Source: Phoronis australis
Lineage: Eukaryota; Phoronida; Phoronidae
Length of the DNA stretch: 64,000 nucleotides
Assembly: GCA_002633005.1 (NCBI GenBank)
Contig: NMRA01000222.1
Span: 401,635-465,634 of the forward strand
Reading direction: 5' to 3'
Made by a program: the position numbers and the translations under genes
The notes under the pieces: generated by a model
What the model was told of the DNA's origin: nothing
What the model saw: the letters and a program-made list of their open reading frames with translations, nothing else
Database searches by the model: none
Part shown: positions 13,953 through 26,002 of the stretch, piece by piece
Position numbering within the stretch: position 1 is the stretch's first letter
Layout: each line of letters starts with the position of its first letter

Positions 13953-14623
13953 TCTGTTCACTATAAACATCACTTAACTCATTTCGTCTCACGGTGTTAG
14001 TAGTGCTGGCATATTTAATACCATGTTTTGAAAGTTATTTTCCTCAACAGATATTTGCTAACAACTCCATTGTTTTGTGCTTGTTTGAAAATGAACAACT
14101 CTTGGTATTGCCTTCATAAGCCAAGCAGTGTCACAACAGTAATACAACGCATGTCAATGCCGAAGACGCAGCTAGCCTGATGAATCAGCTACGTGACAAC
14201 AGGTCGTCATCACTTGCTCTTGTATAAATAAATGTTGGATTTAACGATGGCTTATTTTTTAGTGTTTAACTTAAATTTTATACTTGCTTACATGTGAAAG
14301 CATTTATCATGAAAGAAAGAGCAGAAAAATAAATGTCCCAATAATCCCCTTTAAGTAAAAACGACGCGAAAATTCCCAAGTAAAAACACTGATAAAAGTC
14401 TCCTTTTAGAAGGTACAGACACCTTTCCCCTCAGGTGAAGGCCCTGGACATACATACTTCGCTACCCGGCATGGACAGCATTGCGTAACGCTTTTGAGAT
14501 ACCACAAATGTTAGCTTTTAATTACGTTTTGCTACACAGATTTAATCCATTACACTGGTGTCATAAATGACCTATATGGATCAAACAAGAGAATAAAGTA
14601 TACAACAAAATGTAATTTCATAC

Positions 14624-14839
14624 CTGTATGCCTTGAGCCTTTGAATTGAGCGCACGGACAAAGTGCTGTGTGTTGCTAGGTGACACATCTCCACAGTCGA
14701 CATGGCGACACTGCAACCTCGGAGGGACTGTGGTTACTTGCCAGTCCCCCTGCCGTATGTAGCGAGTCTCTTCAGCAAAGTCAGGTAAGGAGTTGGTTTC
14801 TTCGAATTTAACTTTAGTGATCAGCCTCTTACGTAATAC
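14624..14839 (-). CDS. Malate synthase exon 3 (LPDF...GDW signature)
   Basis: Seventy-two codons between acceptor GCTCAG|GTA and donor CAG|GTATGA. It encodes VLRKRL, then LPDFAEETRYIRQGDW and ALNSKAQGIQ. The frame stays open upstream of the acceptor to 15148, but that part is intron by comparison with the family. Confidence 0.9.
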
Positions 14840-17800
14840 CTGAGCAATCGAGTAAAGAGTAATTATTTCTTTGCTGTGCATTAAAAGATAAAATTCATCT
14901 AGTTCAACAACAGCTGAATTACATAAAGCAAGGGGTATATGGAGTGGATGGGTGTCAGTCCATTTCAACCTTTGAATTACAGTATAACATGCAACATGCA
15001 CTTTTAACATTTCATTGAAATTGTAGCCGAGTTGTATTATACATTTATCCCATATGCATGTGAAAATACAAGTATAGTATGCCTCGCTTTCTTTACTGTG
15101 AATTTTTTTGACATAATGGTCTGATTGCATTCCTTGACTCTTCCTCATTGGTAGCGTAAAATCTGCTTTTTGCGATACAGTCCTTATCTCAAGTTCTGCA
15201 AATCAGCACAGTTTCCACAGGAAAATGATTCTCATTTGATTTAGGCCAGAACAGAAGCACGAACTTTAAAATTAGCGCGTAAGTAAATAACGACATATCT
15301 ATCCAACATTTCAGTTTATTACTCTAAACCACTGTCAAGGAAACAGTTCACAGACTATTTACAGTCCAGAAACTACGACACAAAAAATAGACCTAGAAAA
15401 CTAAGAAACTCATCGAAGGTAAAACGGCACACAGCAGATCATACAACTGATCAGTTAATGCTTCTGCATCAATTGTGATTTTCCCGGATGGATTGTAATA
15501 AGTTTTCGACGAGCTTTTAATATTTATTTATTGAATGGCTCATTGTTTAAATTTGAATATTTCACAAACTAAATATTCTTATAAATTTAATATGAAGTAC
15601 TAGATATTAAACAACACAGATTATCTTATCATTTAACTGGTGCGGGTAAGCTTGGCATATATATGACGTCATGCAACAAGCCAAAGCACATGGTAACAAG
15701 ATATCGCCGCGATGCAAATGAGTTCATACAAATGGGACACTCAAATAGGTTATCCTGCATACGCAGGAATACTGCCACCATATTCTATCTCAAATCCATT
15801 TCATCTGGGAATGTCCCAACGAGACCAAAAGTCCAGTTGGGACATTCCCAGATGAAATGAATTCTCAACCAACAAAAAAGTTGTTTGTTAATTCTTGCCG
15901 TTGTATTTCTGATGTACTCACATTTGCACAAAACTAACAATTTTTGAAGCGTGACATATTTCAATAGACACTGCCATCACTCACAAGCTTTACAGCGAAC
16001 TGGCCAATGAGTTGGTTCAAATGTGTGCACATACGAAGACAGTTTCACGCGTACACATTATTCACGCAGTCGCATTTTTAAAACTGAGCCTCTTTTACGT
16101 TTTAAAAACAATGCATTCTGCACTTAAATCACAACGCAAAGCGTGATTTTTATCACGTGCCTCGTTATATTTACGTCTCGCATGTATTGTTTTCAAACCT
16201 GAAGAGGCTCACTAATAAAATGGCAACTGTGTGAATAAGGTCCATAAGACATGAAAAATGGCTTTGCAGTTTGGGTTGATATCGTAAGATCAAAAATGAC
16301 AAAAACTGCCATCATAAGAAGCTTCAATGCACTTGTAAAGAACATGTTTACGTACTGATCTAAATATCTAAAAAAATATTGATTGCATATCTTTTTTGCA
16401 AGTATAAGGCACGTAGAATCTGCTCTTTGACTTTTCATCAATCTGCCATGAATTGGGTCACGCGACTACGTCTTTTCAGAAAAATTTAGCGAAAAAACGA
16501 AAGCTACATTGATAACGAAACAAGAGTAACAATAACAAGACCAAATTTCACTTGATAGACAATCTAGATCAACCAGTTACAAAGCCCCAGTTGCATACCT
16601 GATCAACCTCTTGATCAAATGTTCGCACCAACTCGGCCACAAACTTAACAGCTTCTGCTGTCAGCAGGCAGGTGTAGTAAGCTTCGCATCCAACCGGAGG
16701 AGCCTCAACTTCAACGTCAGCGATGCCAAGCTTTCATATGAAAAAAGTTCAACAATCCTATCTTCCGAGTTTCACATTGAATTTCAAAGTCAATAGTGTA
16801 AATTACAAAGAATGTGAAATCAACAGCAATAAAGGTACTACTAAACTATTTTTCACACAATAACAAAATTTTAAGGCCCACAGTGTACATCACCTACACT
16901 GTTGTGGTACAAGGTCAAAAAACTAGAGTGACTTTGGTGCAGGGACCTGTTTCACTAAAATACAATATCTCGACGGTCTTTTTACAGAATCTAAATGAAA
17001 ACTTAAGTTTTGGCATGAGTCTCCATTAAGACTCTGTAAAAACATCATTAAGTAACAACATTATCGTGGAACAGGATCCAACGTATCAACAGGTGTGCAT
17101 ACTGTAGGTAACTGATACATTATGGGTTGAAAATCATACAAGCACAGAATACTGCGCAATAACACCAAGGCAGTGACTGGTTCTATTAATCATGGATTAT
17201 TCATAAATTAATTCTGAAAAACGTAGTTGTGCCAATCCTACCTGATAACCGTTATTAAGTCTAACATGTCCAAAGCAAATACGACGAGAGTACTTTGCAG
17301 GAGTAACAGCAAAAGAATTTCTTCATGACAAGTTGGGAGGATTTAAAGACATTGAAAGCCCCCAAAAGCAATAGCATTCCTCCATGCATGACAGGAACCC
17401 ATAGTCAGGGCCATCTCTTACATTCACCAAGAATTTTTCCTCCCACCGTCACCACCAATTAAAAGGACTGTGTGAGTTAAAAGCGATGCAACAGTTGAGG
17501 GGAATATTTTAGCGTGATGAGGGGAATTACGCACGATTTCAAAATATTTTTTTCAGAGAGAAATGAAGAAAAAATTTAGCCCTGGTGAGCAAAGGTAAGG
17601 CAGAATTTACAGAAAGCTTCCAGTGAACAACACTTTGGGATCTGTATCAACCCAAACAAACCGTACACAAGGTCCTCGTTTGTGCTGCCACATTGGAAGA
17701 ACTTAAGGGTATCGCAGGTAATTTAATTTGCATAAAAGCTTCTGTCGTACACAGAGCTTTATTAGAAAGTGTGACCACCTCCACAGGTGGCCTTTGAACC

Positions 17801-19304
17801 AAGCTCTATCTCGGCTGTGAAGGCTTGAAGATCAAATTAAGTTTTAATGTTCAACAAAAAAGGTTCGAGACAGGAAAGAACATCCCAATTTCGTTGGGTT
17901 TCGTAGTTTTCACTGCATTTTCAAACAGTTGGAACTCTGCTCACAGTATTGAGGCCAATTATGATATGGCTGTGGTAGTCTGTTACCAAATAGTGGTCCC
18001 TAAAGTTCTTAAATTGTCTTCACTTGCACATAAGTCTTGCACAAGTAAACAACAAGCTAAAATTGAATCACAAAGATGCTCCCGATTTAAAGAGCCTCGT
18101 TCATTCAGTACATAACCTGCACAGTTGTCTGGTTCTCAAAATCAGGAATCACCAAATGGGACTATTGTGAGAGCCTCTTTGAGCGGTGTTGAGCTGACCT
18201 GGGTACTGTTGATATCTGCCGCTTCAAGATCACTGGCCAAACTTACGGCGCTAGTAAGCAACTGCTAGTTTCTGACAAATCCGAAGTTGGCCTATTGTCC
18301 TTGCAGAAAATTCCTTCTTCTTTCTAACGCTGTGCAAATTTCACACTTTTCTTGACTAACCTACGTCACTTCCGGGTCATTAAAGCCAGTAACGGATGAC
18401 ACAATTAACACATCAGGAAGACGCCTGTATCTTAGAATAAAGTCTTCAGAAATGTTTCCATTTATCGAAAATCAACCAGGCAGTAAATCCAAACACCTGT
18501 GGTATGTTTTATTTTTAGTTTTGGAACAAAAATAACAACGCAGAAAATTTAGCTCAAGGCCAACTTGTAGTGTCCCTAGCCTATCTGACAAGGTGACAAG
18601 CTGAACTAAAATAATTTTGTGATTCTTCCAAGACAGTTACTTGTTTAATTATGGGCATAAATATACACAAGCTACAACACCATTATTGTACGATTATCCA
18701 TAGTTATTCCCAGTGGGAGATGAACGTTTAGATGGGCAATGCATGCTGCTATGATGCTCTTGTGTGTGGTTTGGCCCACTGTGCTGAATGCAGATGACCA
18801 ACGTCAACATTAAGCGAATGTGGCAAATTTGAAAACCAACTTGATGCATGTTGCCTCATCGACATCGGTTTCTTGATTATGCACACAACTCAACTTAACG
18901 CCTAACGGACCTAGATTTCTGTTGTGAAAGTGTTGACAGCAACACGCAGAGCCTGGAATTCCTTTCTGCGCTTGGTTGGCTCATAAAGGTGCCTGTGGCC
19001 CGACTTGAATATTACTCTCACAAGAAAATAGGCTAGGGTGGCCTCTACAACCGTGACAGTACAAGACGGCTCGGGATCCAAGGCCAGGACGCCAGGACGG
19101 GACGTTGATCTTGGCTTGATGCGATTAAATCTGACTAGAGTTTACATCGTGAGAATTTCCTGCACTCGTTACCTTTCTTAATTCTTTGTACAAATGCAAC
19201 TGTTCTGGGTATTGTTGTGCTGTAGTTGCATTGGCCAGAACTTTATTTTGAAACGTTCCATTCACGTGTTTTGCCAAAACCCAAACTCTTCGTGTAGCCG
19301 ACAT
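14624..19304 (-). CDS. Malate synthase, 5' part of gene (three coding exons)
   Basis: Malate synthase condenses glyoxylate with acetyl-CoA to malate and CoA in the glyoxylate cycle. Exons joined on the minus strand: 19304-19173, 16730-16599, 14839-14624, all in phase 0 and giving 160 residues. Residues 1-33 have no acid and several Arg/Lys, as in a mitochondrial presequence. Residues about 66-88 (LLTAEAVKFVAELVRTF) match the helical N-terminal region of AceB/AceG-type enzymes. Residues about 105-122 carry the family signature LPDFAEETRYIRQGDW, followed by a segment ending ALNSKAQGIQ, which in relatives leads directly into the catalytic TIM barrel. The catalytic Arg, Glu and Asp residues would be in later exons, which I could not find between here and the left edge. 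Family assignment comes from motifs I recognise; the start and exon 1 are inferred. CLYBL-type enzymes lack this N-terminal signature. Confidence 0.85.
14840..16598 (-). other. Malate synthase intron 2
   Basis: Between exons 3 and 2. Apart from the hairpin at 15797-15859 and a 16-base motif at 15664-15679 shared with the MITE at 25847, I see nothing functional. Confidence 0.65.
15797..15859. repeat. Near-perfect hairpin, 24-bp arms and 15-nt loop
   Basis: The arms 15797-15820 and 15836-15859 are perfect reverse complements (core TTCATCTGGGAATGTCCCAA). Pairing continues with one mismatch for about three more bases. It could be a foldback core, or a stem transcribed within the malate synthase intron. 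Arms this perfect are unusual for a conserved animal pre-miRNA. Confidence 0.9.
16599..16730 (-). CDS. Malate synthase exon 2
   Basis: Forty-four codons with donor CAG|GTATGC. The encoded LTAEAVKFVAELVRTFDQEV matches the 'LTPEALxFVAELHRxF' helix that precedes the LPDF signature in malate synthases. The acceptor AAAG|CTT has a weak pyrimidine tract, so the 5' boundary is less certain than the 3' one. Confidence 0.82.
16731..19172 (-). other. Malate synthase intron 1
   Basis: About 2.4 kb between exons 2 and 1. I see no motif-bearing exon on either strand and no clear repeat. Confidence 0.5.
19173..19304 (-). CDS. Malate synthase exon 1 (start, presumed mitochondrial presequence)
   Basis: Forty-four codons from ATG at 19304 to a donor AAG|GTAACG. 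The peptide begins MSATRRVWVLAKHVNG: basic and free of acids for about 33 residues. It is the first ATG in the open frame and has A at -3. It is in phase 0 with exon 2. This exon has no family motif and is assigned by position, phase and presequence character only. Confidence 0.55.
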
Positions 19305-22300
19305 GTTCTTGCAGTACAGCAGCGACACCTTGTAGCGGCTAAGGCTATGAACACATAGCTAATAACCTGCGGTAGAACAGTGATCAGTAGTAAAAAGTAT
19401 TCACTGACCTAGTCAAAATACATCATTTATAAAAGCGCTTACTTTCTTCAGCGATGTTTTCTGGTTCTATATATACGATCATCAGAAGCATGTGTCGTCA
19501 TAAAGGAATCAAGACATGACAGGCTTCCAAGAATTCCGATTCCACTCACTCGAATCGCCGTCAAGAAATTTCCCCGCTCAGGCTCGCGATGCTCAGGCCG
19601 GCAACGGAATAATTGGTTCTTGTCTCTTTTTGTTTTGAAAATCGAATCCTTGGTGTATTTTTAGTGCACCACCAACGAAGGTGCAAAGAAAATGACAAAG
19701 GGCGACAACGTGGCGGCAAAAAGGCGTTCGGGTGCTTTGTATTATTCAGTGAGTGACAGAGAAAAATTCAAATTGAAGCTTGACCTGTCTGTTTTGTGAA
19801 AAATTGGCATAAGATTTGGTTTTACGCTCCCACCTCACAATTGCTGAATAAAGGTTTAGCCAAGTAATTATAAGAGCATCACTGTCTAGAAATATTTTAT
19901 AGAAAATTCTCCAGTATCTAGCAGTTATGTCACTATTCTAAGAGACCTTTGCTACTTTGCTAAGTGAGATGTAGTTACTTTTCAGTAGTTGTTATGTGGA
20001 GTACACGATATCTATTTTAAGTCAATCTCTGTTGGTTGACCCCCCGAGGGCTAGAAGTCAAATATATTTAACTGAAGTTGATGACTGCCAACCTACGTCA
20101 AAATATCCCGAAGCACCAAAAGGTTATTTCGGGTTGGTAAAAATCATCAAGCTCATGTTGCTGTTCGGGATCGGATGAAGTAAATTTTCCTTAGTTTCAG
20201 CTTTCATTTAAGTTCACTGTAACGCCGTCAGTTACAAGAATAGCTTCTATTGTAAAATCTCGTCTTTAAATGTTCGATTTTCGTAGGTATGCAAATTAGA
20301 AACCTTTGAACCCTTGCAGGTTACGAGAAGAAAATAACCCGTTACATGTTAGTATTGTCGCATGGCAACCAAAGACACAAACACTTGTCTTTTGAGTTAA
20401 ACTGCAGGTTTTTGGGTTGCAACAATTTTTTCACATTCGCAATTTACTATATGGATTTTATAGAATTCCCATGTGCATGCTCTCAGATACTTGATCAGTG
20501 GACAATTGGGACGATCGTGGAAGACGCAATACGGCCACTGGAGGTTTGAAGGGTCCTCCCCCAACAAATTGTCAGAATTTGTTCATGTTAATGCGAATTC
20601 TGGTTCATTCTAGTGGTAGCCTGTTAAGGTTTATAAGTTAAACTTTTACTCAAAAACTTTCAGAAATCTTTGTTTACGATTGCTATCCGTGTACTTGGAG
20701 AACCGCAGTCCGTCAGACATTTTTTATCGTTATCATTTTTTCAATACAAGCTCAGAATTTCGATTGTTTGTCTGACCCACACTTTTTAACGTTACTGTGT
20801 TTCACATGGACATGTTTTATTTTTTGACGAATCAAACCCTCGTGACAGTCGATGGATTTAGTAAGGGGCAGTCTGGTGCCCAGGGCCGCCCCTCCAACTG
20901 AAGAGAGGATCTCGTCTGAAAGGGGTTCCTCAATATAGAAGGATGTACACGTAACTTTAAATGTAAAAGTGCGACTCACAATTGTCGGGTTTACAGCTCC
21001 TCTCTGTGAGCGGCACCTTTATAAATAGGGTATAAATAAAAGACAAGAGTCGTCGAGGTCATGTTTACAATCAACAGGCTCCCTCTTTGGCTCTACAAAC
21101 GATAAATTCAAGGATATGAAACTGATGCTTTCGACATCAGGACCATTCATCGCCAGGTTCAAAATTGTCATCAAGTGGTATCCTGTTTCAAAACGACAAC
21201 AGAAAAGCAGAGCGACAGGCAACTTCATTACCAGGGGGAGCCCAACGAGATATGCAGTTTTACAAATCCCTGAAAACTGTCTCATTTTGAATTTTAAAAC
21301 TTCCCTCAAATTCTTTTGAAATCCCAGCATAAAAAGTTTCCTCAGGCTTTTTCAAAGTATGTTTGATTCAAAGAGCACGTTTTCAAGTGCGTTTGGAGAA
21401 TCTTTACAGGCCGAAAAAATGGAATACCTTAAACAAAACCATCCTGGCCAGGATCCCTAAAGAGACTATAAATACAGCACTGGTAACTGAAAATGTTTTG
21501 TCAAACTCTCTTTGTTTCGCATATTCCGCCGTGTCTTTCTCTTTTTCTAACCCTCCTTCCCCCTTTCCGAGGCCTTATGCCGGTTGCAACGGTTTTAAGG
21601 CTACGAATCATTTGGGGTGCGCGTGGCCCCGTCCCCTCGCTTCTTACGACCCTGCTTAGCCAAAATACATATGATTTGTTATCTAAAAAGGACTGAAAAT
21701 TAACAATTGTTTAAGACAAGGCTTCACAAGTTGACTTGACACGTGGTACGCCGAGCCCGGTCACGTAGAGGGATAACTAAATGTCAGTTCTTTGCTAAAC
21801 TAATAATCTCGTCTAACCGTCTTAGGAGCATATTGACAACAAAGGTTATTTTTTTCGACGAGCCGCGGGTTCATTAGTGCTAAATTAGTAAGCACGCTTC
21901 GGAGATTTTGTTATGAGTAGGTACTGTTACATAGACGGATTTAGAGGGGGCAGGGGGCCCGGACCCGCTCCCCTTGGCTGCCGCAAGGAAAATGAAGCAA
22001 CAACAGCGTCAAGTGTGGGTGAGAAATATTGAGTTCAGTAACTAGAATAGGTAACGGAATCGTGTTCCCTTTTCTTAGTCCACCGATAGATTTTCTGAAC
22101 AGATGGTTCACATCCCCGGCCCTGCTAGCAACTGTGCACATACCATCGCGCTTTGCCCAATTCCCCGAGGCAACGTGCTGGACCACCCTTATGATCCCTA
22201 GATCCACGACTGATGTTAGGTTGGTCAGGAACAGGACCACGACGGTTTGACCTGTCTGAGGAAATTAAACATAAAACGAAAACTGGCGATGTGGTTACTT

Positions 22301-22775
22301 TTATGTGTCGGCCTACATCAGAAAATCGCTAAGTGTTAACCATGCATCATGCACGGTCAACTGGCAAATAATTGTTGAGCTATTACGGTGCATAATTGAC
22401 GTTCGTAGGCTAAATTATCACTGTTATTTTGCGAGAAGGCTGTCAGAGTTCAAATGTGATCAACGAAATAATACGCTCCCGGTCTCCATGGTACCGGCTG
22501 GAAAATAAACCACCTGCAAAGTTGCGAATAAAACGATTCAAGTGGCTTTAAACCCACAATATGTCCCAAAAGCGAGCTTTTTATTCAGATCCCCTACCGC
22601 AATAAAATTGGTCTGAAATAGATCAGTAGATCAAATAGTAGCGTCCATTGCAGCTCGGCGCATATGACGCGCCAAATGCAACGAGCTGAAGTTAGTTCAG
22701 TACCAAAATCGCGCCATTTTTGCGAACTTTGCTTGAAGGAAGGACCGCTACCTTAAAACGTACTAGTTTGTAATT

Positions 22776-22850
22776 TTGTCTGTATGTGTACGTGTATGTA
22801 CGTACGTGCGTATAGTTTCGTCTGCATGTATGTATGTATGCATGCATTTG
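22776..22850. repeat. Degenerate (TGTA/CGTA)n simple repeat
   Basis: Runs of TGTATGTACGTACG type. A second patch of the same composition lies near 23660-23715. Confidence 0.8.
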
Positions 22851-22861
22851 ATTAAATACGC

Positions 22862-23015
22862 GACACTTGTCGTTATTAACAGTCTTTATTCCGTTACGAA
22901 CATGATTAAAAGACGCAAGTCTCTTGGTCAATTGCTTCACCAATATTCTGTTGAGTGTAGAATTTTATTCCGAGCATACGAACGGAACGGAATAAAGACT
23001 GTTCAAGTGTCTTGT
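22862..23015. repeat. Inverted repeat pair around about 85 bp
   Basis: Left arm GACACTTG, an 8-bp insertion, then AACAGTCTTTATTCCGTT. The right arm is the reverse complement of GACACTTG plus AACAGTCTTTATTCCGTT without the insertion. Likely the ends of a short non-autonomous element. Confidence 0.75.
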
Positions 23016-23515
23016 ATTAAATCAATTTTGCCGGAAAACTTGCTCCCGAAGTATAGTCATGCATACATATAAGATATACGTACGAAATTATATTATGCAA
23101 ACGTGTGGAGATCAACAATTTTTAATCTTTCACTTTAATTTCACACTACTTTGTAACCCCTTGGTTGCGCTTGACGGCATGGGATTCCGCCGGGTTGCGC
23201 CCAACAGAGGGCATGCGCTCTGAACGCAAGTGCAGAAAGCCAGCGCTGGTGGATCCGTAATCTTTTAGCAAGATTTGCCGCCACGACATACAGCGTAAAA
23301 AATCACGAAATTCATGGCCGAAATTGGAACTAAAGAAAGTGTTTCATTGGCCGGGAAACTCACCAAACATTCTGATGAAACCTGTGGTCTATTGGCCAAC
23401 ATCGATTGATAATATGCGACTGATAGAAACACTCAGTCAAGGTCTGCACCGAGACCCCAAGATCTTGACAGATGGCCTAGCGCAAAACTCTCGTATATTC
23501 TGTTCCAAATCGTGT

Positions 23516-23551
23516 TTTTTGAGAAGCATTTTAAAAAATGCTTCTCAAAAA
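23516..23551. repeat. Perfect 17-bp hairpin with 2-nt loop
   Basis: TTTTTGAGAAGCATTTT at 23516-23532 and its exact reverse complement at 23535-23551: a near-continuous palindrome. Confidence 0.95.
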
Positions 23552-24373
23552 CAAAGGTAGTCCTACTGTGATAAGCGAACGACTGAAATCAAATGACATT
23601 ACTGTTGACAATACGGCATTTTTTCGCGTTTTCATTCTTTTATGGAATTAATTTGAAGACGTACATATGCATGTGCGTATGCACGCACGTATGTATGTAC
23701 TAGGTGTGTGCGTATGTAACTATGAACGAATGAATAAAGTCCCCGTGTCTCTCTTGGCTGTCTCTCTCTATGCCTGACTGTCTAGGGTGAAATAATACAA
23801 CACTTATAAAATGACTCAGCTTCGTTGATTACGATTGTGAAGATTACATGTAGGCCTATCTCATTTCTTAACGCTTCGTGACTCCGCCTAGGCCAGAAAA
23901 AAGGGAAAGTGTTATAAATCGAGGTATGCACACGTGGTAAAAATAGTCCTTAGAGAGCATGATCACTGCGCAATATATTTTCCATCCCAACTAGTTTAAA
24001 CGCCGACCCAGTGACGTGACTACGCACGCTTTCAGAGGCACAAAGACACGCAACTTTAAATGACGATAAAAGAAATGTGAATAGTCGAACAACACCTACT
24101 GCCACTGTATCTCGACTAATACTGTCGTGAAATAACTTGAACTACTTCATTCTGACACTGAACGTTAACACTGCTATAAACCGCTTTTGGTCATCAAAAA
24201 ATTAGACCACTTCCGATGTAAAATTGATATCACTTCATTACCTACTCAGGTGATGGCTGATTTCTAGGCTTAGGAAGACTTTGACAAGTTAGCAGTGTTT
24301 GAGACTCGCAAAATGGCGCGTCATGCACAAACCAATGAACTCAACGACCCTAGTCTAAAACAAAAAATGTCTT

Positions 24374-24790
24374 TTCAACTCAAGTCCAAGGCCCAGTCTC
24401 TAATTTTTTTACTCGAAATGGAACTCGAAAATTATGTTAATGTTAGGCATTTTCTACTCTACTTTTGTGCGAAATTAAGATAAGTGTCTATTACTATATG
24501 CTCGAGTTCATAATGACTTACGTGGATAATTTAGTAGTCCTTGTTTGCAGTTGATAAACAAAAAACCCAAAAGTTCGAGTTTGAACTCGAGTTTGTAGCA
24601 CGAATATAAGGGTCATCAAGTGGCAACTTGGACTAGAAACTAGTATGCATAAACTATAAATGTACTCGAGCACTGTCAGACAACCACTTATCTTGAGTTC
24701 GCACAAAAAGAGCAGAGAAATAGCCAAAAATAATTTCGAGTTCGTTTCGAGTACGAAGATTAGAGACCGGGTCCAGAACTCGTTTCTAAT
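24374..24790. mobile_element. Foldback element with about 105-bp arms
   Basis: The left arm (about 24376-24490) reads GTCTCTAAT, TACTCGAAA, GAACTCGAAA, TTTTGTGCGAA and AAGATAAGTG in order. The right arm (about 24690-24785) is their reverse complement at roughly 75-80% by eye. The interior is full of CTCGAG/TCGAGT motifs and has no coding frame. Confidence 0.8.
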
Positions 24791-25846
24791 CCGAGTAAGG
24801 AACAAGTTAAGGCCAGATTTTTAGCACAAGTGTCCTAAATCGAAAGCTATTTTTATGGAAAGTCGATTTATAGCCGCTTTAAATCAAAACGAAACAAGCG
24901 TGTGGACCAAGACATGCGAGAGACAACTTTACAGTTACTCTGATGTGTCTGCGCAATCTTGCTACGTTTGGCTTATTGGTGCAACCTATTTTTGCCCAGG
25001 ACAAGACGGCAATTACATTACAGGCATTCCCAGACGCAGACTACGGGACTAGGGTCAGACGCGGCTTTGCGGAAAAATCGTCTTGCAGTTTTGTAGCCAT
25101 ATTTTACTGGCAACTAACCTTTCTAAGGAAAACAATAGTTCAGGAAGAGCGTTAACTTTAATTAAACTGAATGACATCGAGACGTCATTAAACACACGCA
25201 CGTTGGGTCGTAGAGGTAATCAAGTTCGTGTTTAACTGCAAGCTTCGCTGAGCTGCGCCGAGCGAGTTACCAAATAATTTTCTAGCAGGCGTTTTGTTTT
25301 GAGGTTCGTCAAGCACACAACAACATTCTCCTGGATTGAAAAAGAAGTCCAAGCCGCCCAAATGTGTATGTGAGCACAGAATCTCTTATTTTGTGAAAAT
25401 TAGAAAGTTCAAAAAGATGGTGGCCACGTAATCACGCGTATATGGTTTTTGAAAATCTATTAAATCAAACAATTAATTAGGCGACGCGTTTCCTTAGAAA
25501 CAAAACAACTAGAAAAATGTTGAGTAATTTTCTAAATTGCGGCATCTGGAACTTTGCCAATTTAAGATGTGCTTTTTCTATATCGTTAGTTTTATAAGCT
25601 CGACCGGTCTATTTATAAAGACACAGTCGGTTCTCAAAGCCAGAAAAAAATGCAGTTTTGCAACCCGGATTGTCGAGTGGCAGATTTCTTAAAGTTATTA
25701 GATTTGACCAGAACCACACAGCTATTGTTATGTTATTAGACCTCCACGTAGCTTTAGAGCCTCCCTCCTCCCAATTAATTTCCTCCCTATTGCTACCACT
25801 TGGGTACCGGTGCCATTTTTTCACGAGAAATCATCACTTTTTAGAC

Positions 25847-26002
25847 CAGGGCCTTGTTGCATAAAAGTTATACGCCGTATAGAAACAATGACGTCGCATT
25901 ATCGCGCGTCTCGTTGTTATTGTTGAACAATGCACCTGACGTCATGCAACAATCGAACTTATCCAGCGGATAGCTTTTGAAGCTTTATGCATCCCAGCCC
26001 TG
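25847..26002. mobile_element. MITE, copy 2 of the 156-159 bp family
   Basis: Begins CAGGGCCTTGTTGCATAAAA and ends with the reverse complement of CAGGGCTGGGATGCATAAA. The interior carries TGACGTCATGCAACAA (25937-25952), also present at 15664-15679, and a GCTGGATAAGTT block shared with 11319-11477 in opposite orientation. No obvious target-site duplication. Confidence 0.8.

Larger units (their letters stand above)
1..14623. other. Left flank or giant malate synthase intron, no supported exon
   Basis: AT-rich DNA. I read it for the malate synthase continuation, expected to begin with a VDFDDG-like motif in phase 0 on the minus strand, and did not find it. Open frames here are short and mostly repeat-derived. 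Contents are listed separately: GC-rich direct repeats (22-180), a 17-bp minisatellite, a 25-bp duplication, a degenerate tandem array (5080-6130), a tRNA-like SINE fragment, a 22-bp triplication, two inverted-repeat elements and a 19-bp triplication. Confidence 0.6.

Noticed and set aside
14840-15148. Upstream part of the 176-codon minus-strand frame over malate synthase exon 3
   Set aside because: Family similarity begins exactly at the acceptor at 14840 and exon 2 fits there in phase; the extra residues resemble no malate synthase.
21941-22240. 99-codon minus-strand frame with hydrophobic start
   Set aside because: Briefly resembled a receptor transmembrane helix, but no receptor motif followed and no splice context supports it.
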